NCBI RefSeq assembly: GCF_030944405.1
Contig: NZ_CP132339.1
Coordinates: 1,240,001 to 1,304,000, forward strand
Direction: 5' to 3'
Length of the DNA stretch: 64,000 nt
From: Janthinobacterium sp. J1-1
GTDB lineage: Bacteria; Pseudomonadota; Gammaproteobacteria; Burkholderiales; Burkholderiaceae_D
Shown piece by piece: positions 1 through 8,129 of this stretch. Within the stretch, counting starts at the first letter, position 1. Every line of letters starts with the position of its first letter. Made by a program: the position numbers and the translations under genes. The notes under the pieces were generated by a model that was not told the origin of the DNA, ran no database searches, and saw nothing but the letters and a program-made list of their open reading frames with translations.

Positions 1-318
1 TAGCGACTCGAGCGCGTCTTCGCGCGGAATAAAGACGATTTTCGCTTTCGGGTCGTGCACGATCTTGCGCATCTCGCCGGCCAGGCCGCTCGCCTGTTCG
101 CGTGGCGTATCGATTTTCATGAACACGCTGATTTCCGGATCGACCGACATCTGCTCGGACATCGGGCGCACATTGTCGAGCATGGTCAGGCCGGCAAACG
201 GCAGCGACAGGGCAATCGCCACCACCAGCACGTTGAGCAGGAAGCCGCCGGGCGACTTGCGCAAATGAATCAGCGCCGAACCGAGCGCAAAGCGGTGTTG
301 GCGGAACCAGCCTCTCAT
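1..318 (-). CDS. ftsX: Cell division protein FtsX, N-terminal part (cut by window edge)
   Basis: This is the membrane subunit of the FtsEX complex, an ABC-like machine at the division septum that controls peptidoglycan hydrolases. Only the first 106 codons are inside the window; the gene continues past base 1. It starts MRGWFRQHRFALGSAL, followed by a basic cytoplasmic stretch and a hydrophobic segment at about residues 26-46 (LLNVLVVAIALSLPFAGL), the expected first transmembrane helix. The start codon overlaps the ftsE stop in an ATGA arrangement, so the two are translationally coupled. The identification rests on this N-terminus plus its position directly after ftsE. Confidence 0.93.
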   Translation of the reverse strand, partial: MRGWFRQHRFALGSALIHLRKSPGGFLLNVLVVAIALSLPFAGLTMLDNVRPMSEQMSVDPEISVFMKIDTPREQASGLAGEMRKIVHDPKAKIVFIPREDALESL

Positions 319-1058
319 GCGTCTTCTCCCTGTATATCGTCGGCATCGGGCTTGGGCGCGAAATCGGGGTCGGGCGTGGCGAACACGGGTGCCTCGGTGG
401 CCTTGTCGATGGCCACCAGCTGGCCGTTTTTCAGGTGGATCACGCGGGCGGCCGCGTCGAGCATCTGTTCGTCGTGGCTGGAAATGAGGCAGGTCACGCC
501 CACCGAGTGAAACGCTTTCAGGGCCTCGAGCACCTTGTTGGCGCTGGCGCGGTCCAGGTTGGCGGTCGGCTCGTCGGCCAGGATGATCTGCGGACGGTTG
601 ACGATGGCGCGCGCGATCGACACGCGCTGCTGCTCGCCGCCGGACAGCGACAGCGGCCGCGCCAGCGCGCGGTCGAGCAGGCCGACCTTGTCGAGCGCGC
701 GGCGGGCGCGCTGTTCGGCCGCCGCCTTGTGCGCACCGACCACCAGCAGCGGCAACATGACGTTGGCCAGGATGGAGCGGTCGTTCAGCAGTTTTTGCTG
801 CTGGAAGATCAGGCCCATATTGCGGCGAAGAAAAGGCACGCCGGCCGGTTTCAGCTTGGCCATGTCCTGGCCATTGACGATCAGCTTGCCCGAGGTGGGG
901 CGCTCCATGGCGGCGATCATTTTCAGCAGGGTGGACTTGCCGGCGCCGGACGGCCCCGCCAGGAACACCAGTTCGCCTTTGGCGATGCTCAGCGAAATGT
1001 CGCTCAGGGCCACCGCATCGGAAGTATATTGTTTGGAGACGTGCTGAAATTCAATCAT
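315..1058 (-). CDS. ftsE: Cell division ATP-binding protein FtsE
   Basis: This is the ATPase partner of FtsX. The 247-residue protein has Walker A GPSGAGKST at 35-43, the ABC signature LSGGEQQR and Walker B ILADEPTANLD. An upstream in-frame ATG would add 26 residues reaching into ftsY. I chose MIEFQHVSKQY because it is the conserved FtsE N-terminus. It carries an acidic tail of about 25 residues (from VFATPDPD to the end) beyond the roughly 220 residues usual for FtsE, with no known role. Order on the minus strand is ftsY-ftsE-ftsX, the conserved proteobacterial arrangement. Confidence 0.97.
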   Translation of the reverse strand: MIEFQHVSKQYTSDAVALSDISLSIAKGELVFLAGPSGAGKSTLLKMIAAMERPTSGKLIVNGQDMAKLKPAGVPFLRRNMGLIFQQQKLLNDRSILANVMLPLLVVGAHKAAAEQRARRALDKVGLLDRALARPLSLSGGEQQRVSIARAIVNRPQIILADEPTANLDRASANKVLEALKAFHSVGVTCLISSHDEQMLDAAARVIHLKNGQLVAIDKATEAPVFATPDPDFAPKPDADDIQGEDA

Positions 1059-1071
1059 GTGATGGGCAGGT

Positions 1072-2130
1072 TTATCCGAGCAAGGCTTCGACAAATTCGG
1101 CAGCCACGAAAGGCTGCAAGTCTTCAATTTTTTCACCGATGCCGATGAAATACACGGGCACCGGACGCACGCGGGCGATCGCCGCCAGCACGCCGCCCTT
1201 GGCGGTACCGTCGAGCTTGGTAATCACCAGGCCGCTCAGCTGCAGGGCGTCGTCGAACGCCTTGACTTGCGTCAGCGCATTCTGGCCCGTATTGCCGTCA
1301 ATCACCAGCAAGGTTTCATGCGGCGCGCCTTCCATGCCCTTGCCGATCACGCGCTTGATCTTTTTCAGTTCTTCCATCAGGTGCAGCTGGGTCGGCAGGC
1401 GGCCCGCCGTGTCGACCATCACCACGTCGATTGAGCGCGCCTTGGCCGACTGCACCGAGTCGTAGGCCACGGCGGCCGGGTCGCCCGATTCCTGCGAGAT
1501 CACGGTAATGTTGTTGCGCTCGCCCCAGACCATCAGCTGCTCGCGCGCGGCGGCGCGGAAGGTGTCGCCGGCGGCCAGCAGCACCGATTGCCGGTTCGAC
1601 TGCATGTGCTTGGCGAGCTTGCCAATGGTGGTGGTCTTGCCGGCGCCGTTGACGCCCGAGATCATCATCACCAGCGGCTTGTGGCGGCCCAGTTCGAAAC
1701 GTTTTTCCAGCGGACTCAAGAGATCGATCAGCAGCACTTTCAAGGCGGCCTTGACGGCGGCGGCGTCGAGCAGCTTGTCTTCCTTGACTTTCTTTTTCAG
1801 GGCCGTCAGCAGGTAATCGGTGGCGTCGATGCCGGCGTCGGACATCAGCAGCGCCGCTTCCAGCTCTTCATACAGGGCGTCGTCGATCTTGGCGCCGACA
1901 AACAGTACCGACAGGGTATTCGAGGTTTTCGACAGGCCGGCCTTCAGGCGCGTCATCCACGATTTCTTTTCCGGCTCGGCGGCCACGATCACGGGTACCA
2001 GTTCGGCCGGCGCGCCGGACAGGGCGCCAGGCTGGGACGGCGGTGCCACCGGGGCGGCAGGAATGACAGGTTCGACGGTGACGGGCGCTGCCTCGGGAGA
2101 GGCGGTTTTTTTCTTGAAGAAACTAAACAT
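1072..2130 (-). CDS. ftsY: Signal recognition particle receptor FtsY
   Basis: This GTPase docks SRP-ribosome complexes to the SecYEG translocon at the inner membrane. The 352-residue protein has a short A/P/E-rich N-terminal region (residues 9-55), the helical N domain, and the GTPase G domain with P-loop GVNGAGKT at 159-166, DTAGR and TKLDGTAKGG. The start at MFSFFKKK is the usual FtsY opening; longer in-frame starts run into low-complexity intergenic DNA. The acidic A domain is much shorter than in E. coli (about 500 residues there), as is common in betaproteobacteria. It lies 13 nt upstream of ftsE in the same direction. Confidence 0.97.
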   Translation of the reverse strand: MFSFFKKKTASPEAAPVTVEPVIPAAPVAPPSQPGALSGAPAELVPVIVAAEPEKKSWMTRLKAGLSKTSNTLSVLFVGAKIDDALYEELEAALLMSDAGIDATDYLLTALKKKVKEDKLLDAAAVKAALKVLLIDLLSPLEKRFELGRHKPLVMMISGVNGAGKTTTIGKLAKHMQSNRQSVLLAAGDTFRAAAREQLMVWGERNNITVISQESGDPAAVAYDSVQSAKARSIDVVMVDTAGRLPTQLHLMEELKKIKRVIGKGMEGAPHETLLVIDGNTGQNALTQVKAFDDALQLSGLVITKLDGTAKGGVLAAIARVRPVPVYFIGIGEKIEDLQPFVAAEFVEALLG

Positions 2131-2303
2131 GGGTATGTGGTGGCGGGTGCTTGCGCTTGGCCCGGCGGCGCCGGACGCTATGGATCGGCCTATTCTACCA
2201 GAGCGTGCCCGCCACTTCACGGATTGGCAACATTGCGCGTGCCGCTGGCCAGGCCAGGCTTCCGTGCGCCCGCCCACACTTGCCAGGCTGCGCCGCGCCG
2301 CTG

Positions 2304-2355
2304 CCATGGCCATCAACGGGCATGTATATCCATGGCCATCAACGGGCATGTATAT
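2304..2355. repeat. 26 bp perfect tandem duplication
   Basis: Two head-to-tail identical copies occupy 2304-2329 and 2330-2355. Each contains CCATGGCCATCAACGGGCAT and ends GTATAT. The unit lies between ftsY and the AT-rich gap and has no ORF or known motif. A slippage or recombination product is the simplest reading. Confidence 0.85.
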
Positions 2356-2663
2356 ATATGTACCGATTCAGCCGGCGCGCCATGCACGGCAAGATTGAGG
2401 ATGCGGCGGGCGAGTGCGCGTGGATCACCGGGCGGCATCGGTGCCGCCTGCGCAGGTGCGTGTCGATGCGCGGGGCAGGGCGGCGCTGCACCGCGACTGC
2501 CGGAACGTAACCGGGGAAACTGGATGAAAAACTTCCGGTACCCGGTGGTTTCATGCGCCTGCTCAGGCGCGCCCGGCGTTTTTGAAGCGCGAAACAAGCC
2601 GTAATCCGTCGGCAAATTTTTTAAAAGAAAAAGAAAATATTGCTGACCAGAACAATAAATCAG

Positions 2664-2677
2664 TTGATTTACATCAA
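2664..2677 (+). promoter_or_regulatory. FNR/ANR-type binding site
   Basis: TTGATTTACATCAA is a perfect match to the FNR consensus TTGAT-N4-ATCAA. It sits in the AT-rich part of the ftsY-porin gap, about 885 nt before the porin and 283 nt before an orphan terminator. If it activates in the class II manner (centre about 41 nt before the start), transcription on the plus strand would begin near 2712. I cannot point to a strong -10 there, so the target transcript is unproven. Confidence 0.5.
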
Positions 2678-2946
2678 ATTGTCGTTTTTAAGCAACAAAA
2701 ATGACAAAATATTCAAGAATTAACATTGTAAGAAATTGTTTCAAATGTGTTGAACTTTGCAAGCAAAAGTCGCTGTCATGTTCGCTGTTACAGTGTGCTG
2801 CAGCGGTGCTGAAGCGGGTGAAAATGTTTCCAACAAGCTCATTTAAATTACCGGAGAGTCAGTAATTTCCTGCTCATCCGGTCTCTTTCCAGCCTTGCTC
2901 AAGGGAGCCCGGCATTTCTTGCTACGCCCTTCAATCATGCGTCATT

Positions 2947-2979
2947 GCACCAAATTGGCGCGCCTTTTGGTGCGTTTTT
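2947..2979 (+). terminator. Rho-independent terminator without an assigned gene
   Basis: The arms GCACCAAA (2947-2954) and TTTGGTGC (2966-2973) form an 8 bp perfect stem, followed by GTTTTT. No coding sequence precedes it on the plus strand, so it may end a small RNA transcribed from the region of the FNR-type site at 2664. Confidence 0.6.
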
Positions 2980-3480
2980 GAGGGGTCGCCTGCAAAGTTT
3001 GACGAGGGGGTGTATGCTTCGTCCCGTTCATCCATTATCACCTTACAAATTGTGTGCATTGTCGCGTAAATAGGTAAGCATAAATGATGGCTGAAGCATG
3101 TTGATGTTTTAATCATGGCTCTGCTACTGTTGCGCTAATACAACGGGTTCCTGAAAGGCATGCGCTATGATGAAATGGTCAATCAGGCCAATGCATTGAT
3201 TGGCAAGGGGCAGTGGCTCTGTCGCGCAGTACGGTTGGCGATAGTGAGGGGGTCGTAAAACGCCCCAGGCTTGGTACCGGAAGTAACATGTTGGAACTTG
3301 ATGGAATGCGCAACGATCGTTATAGTGCCGCTTCCGGTGCCGCTTGAGCACCCGAACTGGCGCACGAAATACGGTCTTATGCAGCCTTCAAGCTAATCGG
3401 TGCAATAGCGTGCCGAGTCCAATATGACTGTTCCTCCGACCGGAACAGCAGTGGCAGGTGGAGACCTTGCCCTCACTCAT

Positions 3481-3502
3481 AAAAAGCGCTCTGCTAGAGC
3501 GC
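3481..3502 (-). terminator. Possible minus-strand terminator hairpin
   Basis: GCGCTCT-GCT-AGAGCGC (3486-3502) is a perfect 7 bp inverted repeat next to AAAAA at 3481-3485. On the minus strand this reads as a hairpin followed by TTTTT. It lies just upstream of the porin start, so it could stop antisense transcription from the porin, or simply be a structured part of the porin leader. Confidence 0.35.
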
Positions 3503-3560
3503 AGCTCGAGATGCATAGGCTGTATTACTTTTTGCTTCAAAAAATTAAAGGAAACATGCA

Positions 3561-4661
3561 ATGAAAAAAACTCTGATCACCCTGGCAGTCCTGGCAGCAG
3601 CCACCGGCGTAGCCCAAGCTCAATCGAGCGTTGTCATCTACGGTACCGTTGACGCTGGTTTCGTCAGCGAGCGCGGTGGTGTTAACGGCACCGTGAACAA
3701 AGTGGACAGCGGCATTGGTTCGGCCTCGCGTCTGGGCTTCAAAGGCACCGAAGATCTGGGCAATGGCCTGTCGGCTATTTTCCTGTTGGAATCGGGCTTC
3801 AGCGTTGACAACGGTCAGCAAGACGTATCGGGTACCCTGTTCAATCGTCAAGCCTACGTTGGCCTGAGCAGCAAAACCACCGGTACCCTGACCCTGGGTC
3901 GTCAATACACGCCTTGGTACAACACCCTGTCGAAAGTTGCTGATCCATTCGCAGTTGGCTACGCTGGCTCCGCAAAAAACCTGTTCCCAGCGAACACCCG
4001 CACCAGCAACACCGTGATGTACGCATCGCCTAGCTACAACGGCTTTGACGCTGATGTTGCTTACAGCGCCGCTGCCAATGGCAATGAAAACCCGCTGTCG
4101 AGCAAAATCGGCCGCAAGGTTGGCGCATCGGCTGGTTACTCGAACGGTCCTTTGAATGCACGTATCGCCTTCAACAGCACCTCGAACGACGTGGCAAACG
4201 GTGCTGGCACTGGCGTTGTAGAAGCCGGTAGCGGCCGCAACTGGCTGGCAGCTGCCAACTACGATTTCGCAGTGGCTAAAGCTTATGTCGCTTACGGCGT
4301 CAACAAAGGCCTGAACAGCGCAGTGCGCAACAACACCAACCGCCAGGCTTACAGCCTGACCAACCTGTCGGCTGTTGCCAGCAATGACAGCACCACCGCA
4401 CTGATCGGCGCAACCGTACCAGTTGGTCCAGCTGGCACCGTGATGGCTTCGTACATCCACGTCAACGACAAAGCTGGCACCAACGCCGATGCGAACCAGT
4501 TCGCACTGGGCTACTCGTATGCTCTGTCGAAACGTACCAGCACCTACGCTTCGTACGCCAAGATCTCGAACAAAAACAACGCAGGCTTCACTGTTGGCAA
4601 CTACAGCAATGCCGGTTCGGGCGATCAAGCCTTGAACGTTGGCGTTCGTCACTCGTTCTAA
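3561..4661 (+). CDS. Outer-membrane porin (Gram-negative betaproteobacterial porin family)
   Basis: This is a trimeric beta-barrel channel for small hydrophilic solutes in the outer membrane. The 366-residue product has a clear signal peptide (MKKTLITLAVLAAATGVAQA, cleavage before QSSV). It continues with SSVVIYGTVDAGF and SRLGFKGTEDLGNGLSAIF, typical of the Omp32/OmpC-like porins of Burkholderiales, and ends in the terminal phenylalanine (GVRHSF) needed for barrel assembly. A strong ribosome binding site (AAAGGAAA) precedes the ATG. Codon use is visibly more biased than in the neighbours (many GCT, GGT and AAC codons), suggesting high expression. It is monocistronic, with its own terminator. 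Confidence 0.95.
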   Translation: MKKTLITLAVLAAATGVAQAQSSVVIYGTVDAGFVSERGGVNGTVNKVDSGIGSASRLGFKGTEDLGNGLSAIFLLESGFSVDNGQQDVSGTLFNRQAYVGLSSKTTGTLTLGRQYTPWYNTLSKVADPFAVGYAGSAKNLFPANTRTSNTVMYASPSYNGFDADVAYSAAANGNENPLSSKIGRKVGASAGYSNGPLNARIAFNSTSNDVANGAGTGVVEAGSGRNWLAAANYDFAVAKAYVAYGVNKGLNSAVRNNTNRQAYSLTNLSAVASNDSTTALIGATVPVGPAGTVMASYIHVNDKAGTNADANQFALGYSYALSKRTSTYASYAKISNKNNAGFTVGNYSNAGSGDQALNVGVRHSF

Positions 4662-4724
4662 GCTGAACTACGCGCAAGCGTAGTCCGCCACACAGGGTGT
4701 CCGCTTGCGGATGCCCGCCGTGAT

Positions 4725-4764
4725 AAAAACGCGCTGTCAGACTATGGTCTGGCGGCGCGTTTTT
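4725..4764 (+). terminator. Porin terminator
   Basis: An A-rich stretch followed by CGCGC and CAGAC pairs, across the loop TATG, with GTCTG and GCGCG followed by TTTTT. This long symmetric stem, with one bulge, starts about 60 nt after the porin stop codon. The A-tract before it makes it potentially bidirectional. Confidence 0.8.
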
Positions 4765-4816
4765 GCATTTGCGACATCAGTTACAATATTGCTGTTAATA
4801 AAGTAGGGGAAATGTC

Positions 4817-5374
4817 ATGTACCAAAGAAATTCGCCGCGCCTGGGCGCCTTGCTGCTGGCCTTGCTGATGATGGGCGCCGCGGACGCCGCGCTGGCCGTT
4901 ACCAAAGACAAGCAGCCAGCCGGGCTGGCGCGCTATGGCGTGGCCGTGTATTCCGACCTGTGCCTGCAAAAGGACAGCGGCGAAATCGGCGGACAGCGCG
5001 TCACCCTGCACCGCTTTGCCGAGGCCGATACGGTCATCTATGAATTCACGGCCGGCTCGCTGAGCTGGCCGATCGTCGCCAACGATGTCAACCTCGACGC
5101 CGCCACCGGCGCCTTCGACTTTACCATCGCCGGCGCCGACAATGAAGAACGCACCATCGCCGGCAAGTTTTCAAAGGACGGCAAGACCCTGACCCTGGAA
5201 GGCGATTATTGCGGCGGCAATGTGCGCATGCCGATGAAGCTGTCGCGCATCACCGACTTTGGCCGGCCGTTGAAGAATTGCACGCCATGCCCTGCCGTGA
5301 AGCCGGCGCCGGAAGAACCGGCCGAACCTGCCGCGCCGGCGGCGCCGGCCAGCGCGGAAATGCCGGTGGCCTGA
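4817..5374 (+). CDS. Exported protein of unknown function
   Basis: I do not recognise this 185-residue protein. It has a basic start and a hydrophobic stretch (LGALLLALLMMGAADAALA), consistent with a Sec signal peptide cleaved near residue 27. About 130 residues follow that look like a small beta-rich domain, with cysteines at LCLQ, DYCGG and a final NCTPC. The C-terminus (about 158-185) is a low-complexity Pro/Ala/Glu tail. AGGGGA 7 nt before the ATG supports the start. It is preceded by the porin terminator and converges with the ThDP enzyme, so it is probably a single-gene unit. Periplasmic or surface location is inferred from the signal only. Confidence 0.7.
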   Translation: MYQRNSPRLGALLLALLMMGAADAALAVTKDKQPAGLARYGVAVYSDLCLQKDSGEIGGQRVTLHRFAEADTVIYEFTAGSLSWPIVANDVNLDAATGAFDFTIAGADNEERTIAGKFSKDGKTLTLEGDYCGGNVRMPMKLSRITDFGRPLKNCTPCPAVKPAPEEPAEPAAPAAPASAEMPVA

Positions 5375-5383
5375 GTCCGATCC

Positions 5384-7081
5384 TTATTGCTTCGCCAGCT
5401 CAGCTTGGGCGCGGATGGTGTCCAGGGTCGCGTTCGGCGTGATCAGGTTGCCGTCATAGCGCAGCTCGATCAGGGCCGGCAGCCGTTTCTCGCCGGCGTG
5501 CGCCAGCGCGCGGCGCAGGGCAGGGGCGAATTCTTCCGTGGCGTTGACCACTTCGCCATGCGCGCCATAGGCTTGCGCCAGCGCCGCAAAATCGGGATTG
5601 TGCAAGGTGGTGCCCGAGACGCGGCCCGGGTAATCGCGTTCCTGATGCATGCGTATGGTGCCGAACATCTGGTTGTTGAAGACGATGATCACCACGCCGG
5701 CGCCGTATTGCACCGCAGTCGCCAGTTCCTGGCCATTCATCAGGTATTCGCCGTCGCCGGCAAAGGTGATCACCGTGCGTTCCGGCTGCACGATCTTGGC
5801 GGCAATCCCGGCCGGCACGCCATAGCCCATGGCGCCATTGGTCGGCGCCAGCTGCGTGCGCATGCCGCCGTAGCGGTAGAAGCGGTGCGCCCATGAGGCA
5901 TAGTTGCCGGCGCCATTCGTGATGATGGTGTCGCGTGGCGCCTGCGCCATGATGTCCTGCGTGACTTGCCACAGGTCCAGCGGCGCCTGGCCATCCTGGA
6001 AAATCGGCGGGCGCTGCTGGTAAGCGGCCAGCTCGGCTTTCGCTTCGGCCGGCGTGTGGCGCCAGGCGGCGGCGTCGACCGGCTCCATCGCGGCCAGCAT
6101 GGCGCAGGCTGGCGCCATGCCGCTGTTGATCATCAGCTCGGCCTGGTAGACGCTGCCCAGCTCTTCGGCGTCGGCATGCACGTGCACCAGGCGCTGGCGC
6201 GGCACCGGGGATGCGAACAGGGTATAGCCGCCGGTGGTCATCTCGCCGAGGCGCGGACCGAGCGCAATCACCAGGTCGGCCTGTTTGACGCGCGCGGCCA
6301 GCTTCGGGTTGATGCCGATGCCGACGTCACCTATATAGTTGGGGTGTGCATTGTCGAGCAGATCCTGGAAGCGGAAGGCGCAGGCCACGGGCAGGTGGTT
6401 GGCCTCGGCAAAGCGCCGCACATCAAGACAGGCTTGCGCCGTCCAGGTAGCGCCGCCCAGCAGCAGCAGCGGCTGCTTAGCCTCGGCCAGCATGGCGCGC
6501 AGCTGGCCGACCTGGCTGCCCGATGGCGACGCCTGCACCGGCTGGTAGGCGCGCGTGTCGGCCACGGTGGCCAGCGCGATCAGCATGTCTTCCGGCAGCG
6601 CCAGCACCACCGGACCGGGCCGGCCGCTGGTGGCGACCTGGAAGGCGCGCGCCAGGTATTCGGGAATACGCTCGGCGCGGTCGATCTGCGCCACCCACTT
6701 GGCCATCTGGCCGTACATGCGGCGGTAGTCGATTTCCTGGAACGCTTCGCGGTCGACGAAATCATTGCCGACCTGGCCGATGAACAGGATCAGCGGGGTC
6801 GAATCCTGGTAGGCCGTGTGCACGCCGATCGAAGCATTGGTGGCGCCCGGGCCGCGCGTGACGAAGCAGATGCCGGGCTTGCCGGTCAGCTTGCCGTAGG
6901 CTTCGGCCATGAAGGCGGCGCCGCCTTCCTGGCGGTTGATGATGAAGCGGATGCTGGACTCGTGCAGGGCGTCGAGCACATCGAGATAGCTTTCGCCAGG
7001 CACGCCAAAGGCGGTGTCGACACCGTGGATCTGCAGGGCGTCGACCAGGATCTGGCCGCCGGTACGGGAGGATTGCGTCAT
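5384..7081 (-). CDS. ThDP-dependent enzyme of the acetolactate synthase large-subunit family
   Basis: The 565-residue protein has the three-domain layout of the family. The N-terminal pyrimidine-binding domain has the probable catalytic Glu52 in NRQEGGAAFMAEAYG and the RGPGATNA motif. A central domain follows. The C-terminal diphosphate-binding domain has GDGEYLMNGQEL from about residue 442 and then FNN. A longer in-frame start at 7183 would add 34 residues; MTQSSRTGGQ is preferred because homologues begin there. It stands alone, without an ilvH regulatory subunit or ilvC nearby. A role in branched-chain amino acid synthesis is therefore doubtful, and it may act on another 2-oxo acid. The substrate cannot be read from the sequence. 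Confidence 0.88.
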   Translation of the reverse strand: MTQSSRTGGQILVDALQIHGVDTAFGVPGESYLDVLDALHESSIRFIINRQEGGAAFMAEAYGKLTGKPGICFVTRGPGATNASIGVHTAYQDSTPLILFIGQVGNDFVDREAFQEIDYRRMYGQMAKWVAQIDRAERIPEYLARAFQVATSGRPGPVVLALPEDMLIALATVADTRAYQPVQASPSGSQVGQLRAMLAEAKQPLLLLGGATWTAQACLDVRRFAEANHLPVACAFRFQDLLDNAHPNYIGDVGIGINPKLAARVKQADLVIALGPRLGEMTTGGYTLFASPVPRQRLVHVHADAEELGSVYQAELMINSGMAPACAMLAAMEPVDAAAWRHTPAEAKAELAAYQQRPPIFQDGQAPLDLWQVTQDIMAQAPRDTIITNGAGNYASWAHRFYRYGGMRTQLAPTNGAMGYGVPAGIAAKIVQPERTVITFAGDGEYLMNGQELATAVQYGAGVVIIVFNNQMFGTIRMHQERDYPGRVSGTTLHNPDFAALAQAYGAHGEVVNATEEFAPALRRALAHAGEKRLPALIELRYDGNLITPNATLDTIRAQAELAKQ

Positions 7082-7219
7082 GTTCGGCTCTTTATGGCAA
7101 GGAGGGTGAAAAAAAGCGGGCAAGCGTGCAGCTTGCGCCATTTTAGGGGAGCCGTTTTCAGCCGGCTTTTGAAATGGCGACACCGAATTTCACAATCGCC
7201 CGGCGCACGCCACGGCTTT

Positions 7220-7249
7220 TTGCGCAATCATGCTGCGGCGCGGTACAAT
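7220..7249 (+). promoter_or_regulatory. Promoter of rnpB
   Basis: TTGCGC (7220-7225) and TACAAT (7244-7249) are separated by 18 nt and place the start of transcription at about 7256-7257. This agrees with the start expected from alignment to the E. coli RNase P RNA 5' end. Confidence 0.75.
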
Positions 7250-7256
7250 GGCGGGT

Positions 7257-7596
7257 GAAGCAGGCCAGACAGTCGCTGGCTGGTGCAGCAATGCACCGGC
7301 GGGAGGAAGGTCCGGACTCCATAGAGCGGGGTGACGGTTAACGGCCGTCCGCTGAAAGCTGCAAAGTATAAGGCGAGGAACAGGGCCACAGAGACGAGCG
7401 TATTAAGTTACGGTGAAACGCGGTAACCTCCACCTGGTGCAATTTCAAATAGGCACGCGATGATGCTGCTCGCGGAGCGTGCGGGTAGAAAGCTTGAGCG
7501 CCGGAGTAATCCGGCGCCTAGAGGAATGACTGTCATAGCGCCGATCCGCAAGGCAAGGCGCCGTAACAAAATCCGGCCTATCGGCCTGCTTCACTT
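7257..7596 (+). ncRNA. rnpB: RNase P RNA (class A)
   Basis: This is the catalytic RNA of RNase P, which trims the 5' leaders of tRNA precursors together with the protein RnpA. Diagnostic blocks are the start GAAGCAGGCCAGACAGTCGC, the universal GAGGAAGGTCCGGACTCC, the ACAGAGACGAG block, and near the 3' end GAGGAATGACTGTCAT with the closing strand CGGCCTATCGGCCTGCTTC. The approximately 340 nt length fits a bacterial A-type RNA. Ends were set by comparison with the E. coli molecule from memory, so they may be off by a few bases. Its position upstream of mraZ is conserved in Burkholderiales. Confidence 0.96.
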
Positions 7597-7634
7597 GAAT
7601 TTGCGTTTCCTGGCCAGCCAGGAAGCATCGAAGA

Positions 7635-7658
7635 AGCCCCCGCAAGGGGGCTTTTTTT
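7635..7658 (+). terminator. Terminator of rnpB
   Basis: AGCCCCC-GCAA-GGGGGCT is followed directly by a run of seven T. This is a classic strong intrinsic terminator 39 nt after the RNase P RNA. Confidence 0.93.
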
Positions 7659-7659
7659 A

Positions 7660-8100
7660 TTGCTGTACAGGCAAGTGATACAATAAAGTTGTATATACAA
7701 GGCAAGATGATTCTTTATATAAAATTGCTGATTATTAATTAATTGCTGTAATGAAAAAATTCGGCGCAGCTGGAACGCTGGCCTTGAAAAACCTTGTTGA
7801 TAGACGAAAATAGAACAAATTTTGCTCTAAAACAAGAGAATCACCAGCGCCCCCTGCGTCGGTGCTTGCGCAACGAAACTATTGTTCCACGTCAACTACC
7901 TGCAAAAATTCCAATTTTTCCATTTCGTAATTTTCTATGTTTACGGTAGGAAAACACATGTGTGCAGATGAGGTAGCACATTCACTATCTGTCATAAGTA
8001 TCTAATTTATCGATATATTTTATTTTGAGACTCCTTCAACGATATGCGCTAAGTCCTTAATTTCATTAATAAAATTCAAGTTTTGCCAATCGGAAACCGC
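7660..8100. other. AT-rich gap between rnpB and mraZ
   Basis: I see no gene in these 440 bases. Composition is much richer in A and T than the surroundings. A perfect 12 bp palindrome TTGTATATACAA lies at 7689-7700, directly after the rnpB terminator, and may be a chance event in AT-rich DNA or an operator. The region ends at the mraZ promoter. Confidence 0.6.
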
Positions 8101-8129
8101 TTGACCACCCTCGGTGCTTACTCTAAAGT
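8101..8129 (+). promoter_or_regulatory. Promoter of the mraZ/dcw operon
   Basis: TTGACC (8101-8106), a 17 nt spacer and TAAAGT (8124-8129) form a good sigma70-type promoter, with a predicted start near 8136. The -10 element overlaps the first MraZ box, so MraZ binding would block it. Confidence 0.7.

Larger units (their letters stand above)
2131..3560. other. Gene-poor 1.4 kb gap between ftsY and the porin
   Basis: I find no convincing protein gene here. The first 480 bases are GC-rich and contain a 26 bp tandem duplication. From about 2610 the DNA turns AT-rich and holds a perfect FNR/ANR-type palindrome (2664-2677) and, 270 nt further, a good rho-independent terminator (2947-2979). The stretch 3120-3460 is of mixed composition with no recognisable product on either strand. 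The last 60 bases carry the porin ribosome binding site (AAAGGAAA just before 3561). Short open frames such as the minus-strand one at 2931-3116 have no family resemblance. Confidence 0.6.

Noticed and set aside
2931-3116. 61-codon minus-strand frame in the ftsY-porin gap
   Set aside because: No ribosome binding site, no family resemblance, and it spans the terminator hairpin at 2947-2979.
5384-7081. Calling the ThDP enzyme ilvB/ilvI (acetohydroxyacid synthase)
   Set aside because: No small regulatory subunit or other ilv gene is adjacent, and the family includes oxalyl-CoA decarboxylases, benzaldehyde lyases and others. Only the family is supported.
7689-7700. Perfect palindrome TTGTATATACAA after the rnpB terminator as an operator
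   Set aside because: No gene starts near it on either strand and the DNA is AT-rich, so chance is likely. It is noted only in the gap entry.
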